From: Desulfobacteraceae bacterium
GTDB taxonomy: Bacteria; Desulfobacterota; Desulfobacteria; Desulfobacterales; Desulfosarcinaceae
Direction of reading: 5' to 3'
Length of the DNA stretch: 64,000 nucleotides
Assembly (NCBI GenBank): GCA_013003715.1
Contig: JABDIN010000059.1
Span: 1 to 64,000, forward strand
A program made the position numbers and the translations under genes. Shown piece after piece: positions 17,321 through 26,824 of the stretch; position 1 is the first letter of the stretch, and every line of letters begins with the position of its first letter. The notes beneath the pieces were generated by a model, which saw only the letters and a list, made by a program, of their open reading frames with translations, made no database searches and was not told the DNA's origin.

Positions 17321-17823
17321 CTATCCTCCTGACATTCTATTTTTAATTAATAGCAATAATCATAATTAGTGGGTCCGTGCAGCACACTAAAAGAACATTA
17401 GTATAACAACAAGCATGCCAACCTGTATTTAAATTGTGTAACTATTCGTAATTAAAGTTTTTTTGCGTTTAGAGGCCTACTGACTTGATGTAATTTGTGG
17501 TTAGGCAGTCTTGGATATGTGCAAATATAACACACAACCTGGTCGGATTGATAGGGAATTGTAAAAATTTTGCACAGAGCTAATCTTTTACTAACATGCT
17601 CAATTTGCAGAATAATAATAATTATTTCCTATAAGATATTGAATAGTAAGGTACATATTAATATACCATACCTGAAATCGAAACATTAAGCATTTTTTAC
17701 TTGACAGTGAAATATTTATACACAATAAATCATATTTCAGCTTGTTAGGATAGGCAGACTGGTTGAAAACGAAAATCTGCTAACGGTCCGTCTCATTGAT
17801 TACAACACCATGGAATTATTCAG
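17321..17823. other. AT-rich divergent intergenic region, 503 bp
   Basis: This spacer separates the leftward corrinoid operon from the rightward sigma-54 activator gene. It is clearly more AT-rich than its surroundings. A sigma-54-like motif is listed separately. No open frame or stable hairpin with a T-run was seen. Confidence 0.5.
17405..17421 (-). promoter_or_regulatory. Sigma-54 (-24/-12) promoter-like site of the corrinoid operon
   Basis: Read leftward the sequence is TTGGCATG-CTTG-TTGTT. It matches TTGGCACG-N4-TTGCW except for two positions, including GT instead of GC in the -12 element. It lies about 85 bases upstream of the methyltransferase start at 17320, next to a divergent gene for a sigma-54 activator. 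The imperfect -12 lowers confidence. Confidence 0.4.
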
Positions 17824-19188
17824 ATGGCAGTCAAAAAGATCACGATTCTGGTTATCGAGCACGGCGTGGGACTGATCCGCCAGCTAAGACGCATCTGCGG
17901 CGAGAAAAAATTCAATATAATGGGTGTACAAACGATCGAACATGGTTTCGAAAAATTTGAGGATCATGAAATCGATATCTTGCTGCTGAACGGCAATGTG
18001 GCCCGTTTCGGAAGAATTTTCGGCATCGAGTATCTGGATATCATCGCAGAAAAAAGTGCGGCCACCCAAATCTTGTTTTTGGCAACATCAAAAGACATGT
18101 CGCTGGTTTTTGCAGCCCTCAAGCGAGGGTCCTATCAGTACGCCAAGCTACCTATTTCAGATGACGAGCTGAAGATGCTCATCGATGTCGCCCTGCTTCA
18201 TCAACCCCAATACACGCCCAATTTGCTATTGAAATCCGAGGCCGAAAAGATCTCGTTTGAATCCATGGTGGGGGGCTCGCTTAAAATGGTCGATGTCTAC
18301 CGGCAGATCCGTCAGGCGGCCAGCACGGACATGCCGGTGTTACTCACCGGCGAAACCGGCACGGGAAAGGACTTGGTGGCCAGAGCGATCCATCAGCAGA
18401 GTTCACGCCAAAACAGAATCTTTTCACCCATTCACTTAGGTGCACTGCCACCAGAATTGGTGGCTGGCGAGCTGTTTGGTTATGAAAAGGGGGCCTTCAC
18501 CGGAGCAACCAAAACCCATCGGGGACTATTTGAGACAGCGGAAGGCGGGACCATCTTTCTGGACGAAATAGGTACCATTGATGAAAAAATGCAAATAAGC
18601 CTTTTGCGGCTGCTGGAGACACACAAGTTGGAGCGCATAGGCGGCACCCGTACCATCTCCGCCGATGTGCGCATTGTGGCTGCTACCAACGAAAACTTGT
18701 CAGAAGCCGTTGATCAGGGGCGGTTTCGAGAGGATCTCTTCTTTCGTCTGGATATTTTTCAAATTGTATTGCCACCAGTTCGTGAACGCGGGGGGGATAT
18801 TGTTCTGCTTGTGAATCACTATCTCAAGCAATTCAACAATGATTATCAGCGCGATATCGTCGGTATTTCTCCGGAATGCATCTCGGTTCTTGAGTCCTAT
18901 GACTGGCCAGGAAATGTAAGAGAGATCAAAAATGTCATCCATCGTGCAGTGCTCAACTCGACCGGAGGGATTTTGCTCCCCGAACATTTGACTGATCGCC
19001 TCCAGAAAGTACGCAAAAAGTCACCGGAAATCAGATTGCCCATGGGATGCAGCCTGAAGGAAGCCGAGCGGACGCTCATCATGCTAACCCTGAAGTGGAC
19101 TCAGAACAATCGCAAACGCACCGCCGCCATCCTGGGTATCAGCAGGCGCACGCTTTACAATAAGCTTGAGCTGTATAATCTCAATTGA
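17824..19188 (+). CDS. Sigma-54-dependent transcriptional activator with degenerate receiver domain
   Basis: The 454-residue protein has an N-terminal receiver-like domain (1-125), an AAA+ sigma-54 interaction domain (about 145-380) and a C-terminal Fis-type helix-turn-helix (NNRKRTAAILGISRRTLYNKL). The Walker A motif is GETGTGKD, and the loop that contacts sigma-54 is intact (GAFTGA). The receiver lacks the acidic pair (IEHG instead of xxDD), and the phospho-acceptor position is Asn56 (ILLLNG). It is therefore unlikely to be controlled by classical aspartate phosphorylation. No histidine kinase gene is adjacent. It most plausibly activates the divergent corrinoid operon. Confidence 0.88.
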   Translation: MAVKKITILVIEHGVGLIRQLRRICGEKKFNIMGVQTIEHGFEKFEDHEIDILLLNGNVARFGRIFGIEYLDIIAEKSAATQILFLATSKDMSLVFAALKRGSYQYAKLPISDDELKMLIDVALLHQPQYTPNLLLKSEAEKISFESMVGGSLKMVDVYRQIRQAASTDMPVLLTGETGTGKDLVARAIHQQSSRQNRIFSPIHLGALPPELVAGELFGYEKGAFTGATKTHRGLFETAEGGTIFLDEIGTIDEKMQISLLRLLETHKLERIGGTRTISADVRIVAATNENLSEAVDQGRFREDLFFRLDIFQIVLPPVRERGGDIVLLVNHYLKQFNNDYQRDIVGISPECISVLESYDWPGNVREIKNVIHRAVLNSTGGILLPEHLTDRLQKVRKKSPEIRLPMGCSLKEAERTLIMLTLKWTQNNRKRTAAILGISRRTLYNKLELYNLN

Positions 19189-19364
19189 ACGCGGTGCTCA
19201 CCGGCAATCAGAAATAAGGAGTGTCGTACCAACAATATCCCCAGGGAACTAAATTATATGCTGAAATTTCTTTCCTAATAGGCCGAGTATTTTTGCGCCA
19301 CAAGCCTGGCAGGCCATACGCACATGTAAGAGTTGAAACTTTTCCATTTGGGGTATTACCCTGT

Positions 19365-22300
19365 TCAATGAGACGGGGATTCAAGTGGTGGCGCTTGCCA
19401 CACGGCTGCCATCGCAACCCCCACAGCGTTGAGGACTATCGGCAGGTGCATATCCGCAATTGGTGAATGGCGCGGTGATCTCAGCACGAGCAGATTGTTA
19501 ATGGGGAAAGCATACAGGATTTTCTCTCCAATCTCATGAATTCGCTCTTCTTGCGTGATCACAATCAACCGCGGTACCCGGCTGCCGAGAAGGGCCAGTT
19601 CATCGAGCATGAGCGGCAGGCTGCGTTCGCCGGTCATATCGAGAATGATCAAATTATCACGGCGGGTATCGTATTCCGGCTGCAGCTCAGGTAAATACCA
19701 TTTATTGTCGGCATAAAAGGGGACCTGAGTTCTCATCGGTAGCTTTTCCGGTGGCCGCGCCAGAAAATCATCAATACTGCGGCCGTCCAGATAGTGTGCC
19801 TCCCAGCGGCCAACAGCAGCGCTGCCATAGCGCGCTGTTAAGCCGTCACGTTTTTCCAAGGCCACATATTTATCGATAGCCGTGCTATCGACGGTCACAA
19901 TCGGGCCATGGTTGGAATGACCGGGAACGTGATGGACCAATGTCAATCGGCCTGAGCCATCGAATTGATCTTCCCATACACGCCCACTACTGGCAAAGGG
20001 GCTGATGAAAAAGGCCGTACGGTATCTGACATTGGCAGATGCTATCTTGCGTAATCTGGATAAGAGATCGGCATCATCCATAATAGCGGTGATGGCTTCA
20101 GTTGCATCGGAAATGTGGCGCTGGGCGATGGCCGCTTTTCGCGGTGCCTGATTAGACCAGGCTTTTGCTATGATTAGATTCAATCCGACATACAATCGTG
20201 CCGCCGGGCATTGGCCGTCTACTGACGGCAGAATGAAGCGTCCTGCAGTTGTCATTCTATCGTCGAACCATGACGGTGGCGTCGGCCCAAGCCATGCCAA
20301 CTTGTGGTTATTATCGACTGAAGGCAACGCCATACGGCCTTGCTTGCAGTCGGTGGTTGCCGTTGCCGCGACCAGTACAATGGTGTCATCAGTGATATGA
20401 TGGGGCCACTCTCCAGCCGACAACACCCGTATCGGCAGGTTAATCAGTCGGCGCCAGATGGTCACTACATCCTTGACAACTCCGTAGGCTTCCGCATTCA
20501 GGGACACCATCGTCACATCGTTGATTTTGGAGCGTGGATCGAAGAGCAGAAACCCCAGTTGTCTCAGATCAGCTTGGGCATATACTCCCATGGCTGTTAG
20601 AGGATCATCCGCGCATAAATTTTTCGCCAACCGACGAAACTCTTCAAGCGTCTTCACCGGTACAGGCTCGTATAATGCGTCTTCCCATGGAATACCAGCT
20701 TGTTTTGCCTCGCTGGTATTGGCCGCCGGTCGAATCGGTGAAACGGCTGATAGCTGTTTGAGTTCAGCGGTTGGCGACTTAAGAACTTTTGGCCGTGACC
20801 GGGTAACGGTCGATGATTTAGCCCGGTTGCGGGGTACTACACCGGGTCCATGACCGCAGGCGATGCTGAAATCGAGGGCCAGGCGGTAGTAAAAAGCAAG
20901 ATCAATATAGGGTTGGCTTCTGTCATCTGCCCATGGCAGGATTAGACAACGTTTGCCGCACAGCTGGTCGATCATTTTACGGTTTCGGTTCGGACAAGTA
21001 ATCGCAACAAAATCGACACCGGCTGCGGCAAATTTTTGCATAACGGCGACAGCTGCATCGATATGAGCGCGGCAGGTGGCATGGACGAGGACAAATCGGC
21101 CCGCAGACCACCGGCCCGGATCGCTATTGAGAATATCGTCGTAAGAATACCATTTACCAACAGCATACCATCCTGACTCCTCAAGTTTGAGGGCTGCGTC
21201 ATTACCAGTGCCGGCTGCCGCTGAATCACCTACAACCACAACGGCATCGGCCTTGGCCATGTCTGCTGAAGTCTGTTTGGAAAACGCGATGACATCCGCA
21301 TCATCATTGAGCTGTTGAATCCGATCGGCCAAGTCATTAACATATTTGAAAACTTTTTCAAAACAGGCCACCAGGCCTTTTCGGGTGCAAATCCAAGCAC
21401 CCAGCAAATTGACACACAGCAGCATGCAAAGGGTGCTTTTCACACCGGCGATGGTGACCTCTTCTCCACTATAGATGGACATCACTCCGCCCGATTTTTC
21501 CACGGTTAGGGCCATATCGGCATAGCGCTTTTCCGTGATGCCGATCATGAGGATGTTATTGGCGTATAGCTGCTGGGCCAGTTGGACCATTTCGGCAGTG
21601 GTGGATGACCAGCTCAACATGATAACCAGATCCTGCTGAGACTGGAACTCCCGCTTGGGGTTTTCGATGTCACCAGGGCACATGACGTCAATGGCAATCT
21701 CGGGCATCAAATCCCTTAGTAAGTGACTGGCGATGGTGGCCATATTAAAGGCGCTGCCCGCGCCGATGAGGATCAACCGCTGCAGTCCTTCCAGGCGACG
21801 ATTGAAGCGGCGGCGTAGGGTACGGATTTTAAGATCGATGGTCGGGCTGGCGCCGGTCGTGTCCGGGTTGTAGTTATTGAGAATATAGCGGAATCGATCC
21901 GGTACTTCCCGCAGATGGGATTCGTGAAACGATTTGTCCACATCTTTGCGTACGGTCACCGGATTAAGGTGCGTTTTAAACGGTTCTAATTCCGGAAGTG
22001 CGTGGCCGCTAAAATCACTGATGGATACTGCCCGGCTTACGGTTCCGGATTCAAGTCCGGTTTCGATAAGGGCAAAAATTTCCTCGCCGTCAAGGGCATG
22101 GACTTCTACGGCAAAGGATTTCAGCAACTTTTCCCGCTCCTTATCAAAGGCGCTGGCACAGCTGTGAAGAATTTCCCGATCTCCGCCTTCTCCCTCCATT
22201 TGGGCGACAGCCGCGGCTCGGCGTTCTTTCAGTTTCTCCAATGCATTGATCGTCCTTTCCACCAGCACCTGTGGAAAGAGGCCTAAGGCGGCATTGATGT

Positions 22301-23915
22301 CGGACACAACCATGAAATCGTCGTTATCCAGTCGGCGTACGATGAAAACCGGCCGGTTGTGACTCGCCACATAGAGCCTTCGTGATGAAACCAGACTGAT
22401 CCCGACAACTGCGATCTGACCGCCATCGCGGACAATCTGCCGCGCGGCGGCGATAAACGCCATGCGGTCCAGCTCAGCCGCTGTGCGGCCGATCACCCGG
22501 TGGTAAACGTTGAAATCGATGGACTGACTGCCAATGGCAATATCGGCCATATCTTTTTTCACCTGTTCTCGTATCAGGTCGCTGCGACGTTGTTCACCAT
22601 GTAGCTGGTCATAAAAGTGTCCCCATAAAAAAGCGGCATATTCAGCGGAATTGTTGCTTCGTAAACGATACCCTCCCACTGATTCAAGAAAAGTGCGCAA
22701 GCGGGCCTCGACACGACTGTCAAACTGCCCGTTCAAAACAAGGGCCCGCTGGCGGTGTGCATCCATCAGGGGGTGTGCGTTTTTTTCGGTGACACCCGAT
22801 TGCATTGCCCACCGTCCGTGGGCAATGATGGGCGTGACCAGATATCGCAGAAACATCGGATCGGTCCTGCCGGGCACCACAGAATCGGCTGTCATCATCC
22901 CTTTGCGCGAAATATCCGCAGTCACTGCCGGGAAAAATATCTCGCGCTGAAGATATGTGAGGCCCGCCGCTCCTGCCCAGCCATAGACGTTCAACACCTT
23001 TTCAGTCGCATACAGGGTGCGCCAGTTGACCGGATGCGGGCGTTGAGCTGGCAGCCACATCGTGTCCAGCACGCGGTTCAATTCCTCGGCCATAGTTGGA
23101 TCAGTAGCCAATCGGCTCAGTAAAGCGGCATCCAGCAGACGAAATAAGCAGCAAACTCCGTCTCGGTTGTAGTCATCGGGGATGCGAATGACGGTTTCGT
23201 TCAGGCACTGCCAAAGCTGCTTACGGGCGTTGGGCAGTTTGGGCATGGGGCGAAACTTTGGGCGGCGCAACTTTTTAACTCTGGCGCCGGTGCGTGTGGC
23301 CTCAAACAAATCATCAAACGAAGCAATAATGTCGGCATCGGATGCACTGACCGCACCGGATTGGCGGCGACGCGCAATGGTCTCCACCAATGCGCTACGA
23401 ATCAGGGTATGGATTGCCAATGGTGACAGATCAAACGAAGCAATCAGCAATCGGATCAGACGAGAGAAACCTTTTCGCGACTGAATGCGGTATTCGGATT
23501 GAAATTGGGGTTGACCCTTACAACCCGGAACTAGACGCGCCGGTTGTTCGGCCACCAAATCGACCAGAGCGTCAAAATCTGGAGCCTCGGCATGGGGATC
23601 GTGGGACTGGAGATCGAAACCTTCAAACATAAGCAAAGATTGCTGCCGGCTTTGTAAATCATAGGAAGTCGAATCCACTGATAGCATATGATACAAAACA
23701 GGGTCAGGGTGCGGGTAGACCATCTTGGTTTGGAGCACATTGAGCAGTTGCTCCACCGAGCCCAGTGATTTGCGCAATCGGATAGGTTCGTGATCGTCCC
23801 CAAAAAGCCCGATGCCGGTGCTGTCCGGTGCACGATAAATAATAGAGGACATTCCCGATAAAACTCGGGTGATATTGTTACCCGCCCCTCCAAAATACGC
23901 TACAATCCCGCACAT
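19365..23915 (-). CDS. Giant GlmS-superfamily protein: split class II glutamine amidotransferase, two SIS domains and an unknown C-terminal domain
   Basis: This 1,516-residue protein is about 2.5 times the length of glucosamine-6-phosphate synthase. MCGIVAYFGG and YRAPDSTGIG (1-35) begin an Ntn-type amidotransferase with Cys2. After about residue 60 a roughly 300-residue insert interrupts the domain, which resumes at 363 (IAHGRWAMQSG, then LNGQFDSR). SIS domain 1 spans about 710-850 and SIS domain 2 about 885-1020. The GlmS-like tail PRNRAKSSTVT keeps the catalytic lysine (K1033). Compared with GlmS, the SQSGET phosphate loop reads SWSSTT, and the positions of isomerase residues E488 and H504 appear to be Gly and Asp. 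Residues 1041-1516 match nothing I recognise. It follows the MmgE/PrpD gene by 24 bases. Ordinary GlmS function is unlikely. Confidence 0.8.
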   Translation of the reverse strand: MCGIVAYFGGAGNNITRVLSGMSSIIYRAPDSTGIGLFGDDHEPIRLRKSLGSVEQLLNVLQTKMVYPHPDPVLYHMLSVDSTSYDLQSRQQSLLMFEGFDLQSHDPHAEAPDFDALVDLVAEQPARLVPGCKGQPQFQSEYRIQSRKGFSRLIRLLIASFDLSPLAIHTLIRSALVETIARRRQSGAVSASDADIIASFDDLFEATRTGARVKKLRRPKFRPMPKLPNARKQLWQCLNETVIRIPDDYNRDGVCCLFRLLDAALLSRLATDPTMAEELNRVLDTMWLPAQRPHPVNWRTLYATEKVLNVYGWAGAAGLTYLQREIFFPAVTADISRKGMMTADSVVPGRTDPMFLRYLVTPIIAHGRWAMQSGVTEKNAHPLMDAHRQRALVLNGQFDSRVEARLRTFLESVGGYRLRSNNSAEYAAFLWGHFYDQLHGEQRRSDLIREQVKKDMADIAIGSQSIDFNVYHRVIGRTAAELDRMAFIAAARQIVRDGGQIAVVGISLVSSRRLYVASHNRPVFIVRRLDNDDFMVVSDINAALGLFPQVLVERTINALEKLKERRAAAVAQMEGEGGDREILHSCASAFDKEREKLLKSFAVEVHALDGEEIFALIETGLESGTVSRAVSISDFSGHALPELEPFKTHLNPVTVRKDVDKSFHESHLREVPDRFRYILNNYNPDTTGASPTIDLKIRTLRRRFNRRLEGLQRLILIGAGSAFNMATIASHLLRDLMPEIAIDVMCPGDIENPKREFQSQQDLVIMLSWSSTTAEMVQLAQQLYANNILMIGITEKRYADMALTVEKSGGVMSIYSGEEVTIAGVKSTLCMLLCVNLLGAWICTRKGLVACFEKVFKYVNDLADRIQQLNDDADVIAFSKQTSADMAKADAVVVVGDSAAAGTGNDAALKLEESGWYAVGKWYSYDDILNSDPGRWSAGRFVLVHATCRAHIDAAVAVMQKFAAAGVDFVAITCPNRNRKMIDQLCGKRCLILPWADDRSQPYIDLAFYYRLALDFSIACGHGPGVVPRNRAKSSTVTRSRPKVLKSPTAELKQLSAVSPIRPAANTSEAKQAGIPWEDALYEPVPVKTLEEFRRLAKNLCADDPLTAMGVYAQADLRQLGFLLFDPRSKINDVTMVSLNAEAYGVVKDVVTIWRRLINLPIRVLSAGEWPHHITDDTIVLVAATATTDCKQGRMALPSVDNNHKLAWLGPTPPSWFDDRMTTAGRFILPSVDGQCPAARLYVGLNLIIAKAWSNQAPRKAAIAQRHISDATEAITAIMDDADLLSRLRKIASANVRYRTAFFISPFASSGRVWEDQFDGSGRLTLVHHVPGHSNHGPIVTVDSTAIDKYVALEKRDGLTARYGSAAVGRWEAHYLDGRSIDDFLARPPEKLPMRTQVPFYADNKWYLPELQPEYDTRRDNLIILDMTGERSLPLMLDELALLGSRVPRLIVITQEERIHEIGEKILYAFPINNLLVLRSPRHSPIADMHLPIVLNAVGVAMAAVWQAPPLESPSH

Positions 23916-23939
23916 TTACTTTACTTTCTATAATAGGGT

Positions 23940-25274
23940 CTACGTTGTATCCATGACGCAGGCCTGGATTAGCATGCCGACGTGACGCTGCTGATCTAAT
24001 GACCAGACCATGTTTACCAGCGAATCGCCGGTAGCATCACCAAGCACAGGGCCGACAAGCCACCGGAATTTTGCTTCCAGTTCTTCATCCGTGGGTACAC
24101 TGGCAGGCGGTTCCCAACGTGGCTCAACGCGCCCTGAGTTAAAGATCTCACCCCATGTGGTCTCGATCACAACTTGGGCATAGGTTTTAGCTGGAAAGGC
24201 AGCTTCATAATCATGCTTCACTTCAGTTGTAATTCTAGCTACCAGTTCCAGGAGGTTTTTATTAAATATTCTTGGAGGCAGCACCTGGTGCGGGCCTACC
24301 TCTCCATCGACGAGGGCCGCCGCGACGGGATAGGCAATGTTGTACTGGGCCTCTTCGGTATTGGCCGGTGCACGAGTGCTCAAAGCACAGGCCGCGTGGA
24401 AGCTTCGAACGCGGATGGCCTTAATGTCTGAAGCCTTGAGATCATGCGCTGCTTTAATTTGCAGAGCGCCTTCTATGGCCGGCTGGGCCCAGCGGCAAGC
24501 TGCATAGGGCTTGAAGTATAGATGGAAAATCTGCCAGTCCTGTCCGAGTTTCTCGACCCAGTAGGGATTCGGCGTGTCGGAAAACAGCGGTTCAATACCC
24601 GTAAATCCCTCACGGGCCATCAATACGGAGACCATGGCCACCATAGCGCCCCAGCCAATACTATCCTTGCCCATGGATGGTGTTTCAATCCCCTTCATCA
24701 TGGGGGCGATGGGGGCGTGGTACTCCGCCACCCCCATAGCATGCCGCAGGGTTTCAGCGTTTAAACCCATGATGCGACCGGCAGCTGCCGCGCCGGCGAT
24801 GGCTCCCCAGCTTCCAGATGAATGGTACGTTTCATAGGTTGCATGGCGGATCAAACCGGCTCGGATGCCGATCTCATATCCAATCAAAAGACCTGTCAGT
24901 AGCTGTTTACCGCTACACTGCGGTGTCAGTTCCGCTGCGGCCAATACCGGCGGTAGTGCGCAAGCCCCAGGGTGGCCCCTTACCAGTCGGTAGCCGTCGT
25001 CTATATCCAGGGCATTGCAGGAAAATCCGTTGGCCAGGGCAGCCCCGGTAATCGACACCTTGCGACCGTCGACGAGGATGGTCGCGTCTCTACCGCCATA
25101 TTGATCGGCGGCCAATTGGGCCATCATGCGGCCTACAGGCGTTTGGGTGCCGGCCAGCAGTGCACCCAGTGTATCCAAAAGACATCGTTTAGTCTGATGT
25201 TGCACTTCCGGGGGTAGGTCCTGCCAGTGGGTGCCCAAAGCAAAACCAATGGCATGGTCGGTCATTGAACCCAT
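23940..25274 (-). CDS. MmgE/PrpD family protein
   Basis: This 444-residue protein covers the full MmgE/PrpD family length, with the N-terminal helical block KRCLLDTLGALLAGTQTPVG, the motif DIDDGYRLVRGHPGA and SSGSWGAIAGAAAAG. Characterised members are 2-methylcitrate dehydratase and cis-aconitate decarboxylase; many others are of unknown function and act on small polycarboxylates. It lies between the GFA-family gene (18 bases) and the giant GlmS-like gene (24 bases). No other methylcitrate-cycle gene is present, so a dehydratase or isomerase step in amine-derived carbon catabolism is more likely than propionate metabolism. Start at 25274 or at the second Met, 25265. Confidence 0.85.
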   Translation of the reverse strand: MGSMTDHAIGFALGTHWQDLPPEVQHQTKRCLLDTLGALLAGTQTPVGRMMAQLAADQYGGRDATILVDGRKVSITGAALANGFSCNALDIDDGYRLVRGHPGACALPPVLAAAELTPQCSGKQLLTGLLIGYEIGIRAGLIRHATYETYHSSGSWGAIAGAAAAGRIMGLNAETLRHAMGVAEYHAPIAPMMKGIETPSMGKDSIGWGAMVAMVSVLMAREGFTGIEPLFSDTPNPYWVEKLGQDWQIFHLYFKPYAACRWAQPAIEGALQIKAAHDLKASDIKAIRVRSFHAACALSTRAPANTEEAQYNIAYPVAAALVDGEVGPHQVLPPRIFNKNLLELVARITTEVKHDYEAAFPAKTYAQVVIETTWGEIFNSGRVEPRWEPPASVPTDEELEAKFRWLVGPVLGDATGDSLVNMVWSLDQQRHVGMLIQACVMDTT

Positions 25275-25292
25275 GATTTTTTATTCGTCCTG

Positions 25293-25733
25293 TCACTCCG
25301 CTCGCGCGAAGCGCTCGTCGTGTTGAATCAATTTATCAGAAATGCTGTAGTAATCACCTTTTTGGGCAACCCAGACATGCCCGCGGGTCTCAAGGCCAGT
25401 TGGAGTATCCAATGCCCCGGCGGCAATAGAAATACGCGGTTTCCCCCGGGGATCCCAGAACAGGCTGGACCCGCACCGGCTGCAGAAACCACGATGTACG
25501 TTGGGGGTTTCATCGGTAGGGGAGTAAAACCATTTCAAGGTATGGGATTGGAGCAGGACAAGGTTTTTCCGATCCGTTGCAGTGTAGGCGCCCACATGAC
25601 CGTGAAAACGCCTGCATTTGCTGCAGTGGCAATTGATTACGTCCATCAACATGCCATGGATTTCGAACCGGACCGCTCCGCAGAGGCATCCGCCCGCTGC
25701 GAGGGGTCTCGGCTCCTTGGAAGAAGCATTCAC
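25293..25733 (-). CDS. GFA-family (Mss4-like) zinc protein
   Basis: This 146-residue protein has the GFA fold with zinc-binding cysteines C16/C18, C35/C37/C40 and C84/C87 in the motifs GCLCGA, CHCSKCR and CSRCG. The family was named for glutathione-dependent formaldehyde activation, but most members have no proven function. Its place in a demethylation gene train is suggestive of one-carbon (formaldehyde) handling; that is inference. It is 18 bases upstream of the MmgE/PrpD gene. A 145-base gap separates it from the betaine importer genes. Confidence 0.85.
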   Translation of the reverse strand: MNASSKEPRPLAAGGCLCGAVRFEIHGMLMDVINCHCSKCRRFHGHVGAYTATDRKNLVLLQSHTLKWFYSPTDETPNVHRGFCSRCGSSLFWDPRGKPRISIAAGALDTPTGLETRGHVWVAQKGDYYSISDKLIQHDERFARAE

Positions 25734-25878
25734 AGTTGTCTCCCGAAAAGCGGTTTCACATCATCGACGAAAGTATCCCGGGGATATATCATTGCCCACC
25801 GTCATAGTGAGCCGAACGGCTACAGCAACGACCCGGCACGACGAATATGATACCGTCATGCCGGAGCATTGCTCCTGC

Positions 25879-26775
25879 TTACTTCAATCCCTTTGCCTTT
25901 AAAAAGCCGTCAGCTACTTCGGTCACAGACTTTTTCTCCACATCGACTTGCGCGTTTAAAGCAGACATGGTCGCGTCGTCGATGAGACTGGACAATTTGT
26001 TCAGATGCTCAGCCAAGTCCGGATGTGCCTTCAAGGTCTCTTCCCGAACAGTCGGTGTTATGGCATATGCCGGAAAATAATTTTTAGTGTCCCTGAGCAC
26101 AACAAAATTGAATGCGGGGATCCGTCCGTCCGTCGCAAAGACGAGCCCCACATCGACATCACCATCTTTCAGTGCTTTATACACCAAACCGGTTTCCATA
26201 CGCTTTATATCCGAACGGGGGAACTCGAAGCCGTATTTTTTCTGGAGCGGCTTCAAACCGTCATCCCGCTTGTAGAACTCAATATTGCAACCCAGCGTTA
26301 ATTTGTCACCGGCATTAAGTTTTGCAGCGAGATCTTCCAGGGTTTTCAAGCCCTTTGACCCGGAATCGGCCTGGCGTACTGCCAGCGCATAGGTGTTGTT
26401 TGCAGAAGAGGCATTCAGCCACACAATACCGATACCGGCATCCTTGGCTTTCACTGCCTTATAGATCTCTTCTCCTGGTTGATTGGCAAATTTATTTTTA
26501 TGAAAAGTCAAAAATGCGGTTCCCGTATATTCCCAATACAGATCAACTTGCCTGTTTTCCAGTGCTTCACGTACCAGCGAGGTGCCCATGCCTGTTTTCA
26601 GCTCGACGTCGAAACCCTTGCTTGTCAGATATTGACCGGTGACCTCAGCCAATAAAAGCTGTTCGGTAAAGCCCTTTCCACCAACGACAATGGAAGCTGC
26701 CAACACCGTTTGCACCGAAAACATAGCGATGACTAAAATCACTCCAAAACTGATCATTTTAAATGTGTTTTTCAA
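25879..26775 (-). CDS. Glycine betaine/carnitine/choline-type ABC importer, substrate-binding protein
   Basis: The protein is 298 residues long and belongs to the OpuAC/OpuCC/ProX family (IVVGGKGFTEQLLLAEVTGQYL, YWEYTGTAF). An N-terminal signal peptide ending near VLAAS directs it to the periplasm; no lipobox is seen. Upstream sequence is open to 26838, but a strong ribosome-binding site (AAGGAGGAG) stands 6 bases before the TTG at 26775, which gives a normal signal peptide, so I choose TTG. It should capture a quaternary ammonium compound for the two permeases and the ATPase encoded just upstream. Confidence 0.9.
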   Translation of the reverse strand: MKNTFKMISFGVILVIAMFSVQTVLAASIVVGGKGFTEQLLLAEVTGQYLTSKGFDVELKTGMGTSLVREALENRQVDLYWEYTGTAFLTFHKNKFANQPGEEIYKAVKAKDAGIGIVWLNASSANNTYALAVRQADSGSKGLKTLEDLAAKLNAGDKLTLGCNIEFYKRDDGLKPLQKKYGFEFPRSDIKRMETGLVYKALKDGDVDVGLVFATDGRIPAFNFVVLRDTKNYFPAYAITPTVREETLKAHPDLAEHLNKLSSLIDDATMSALNAQVDVEKKSVTEVADGFLKAKGLK

Positions 26776-26824
26776 GGTCTTCTCCTCCTTAATAAAAGTT
26801 ATCCCCAATGATGCAACTTTGGGG

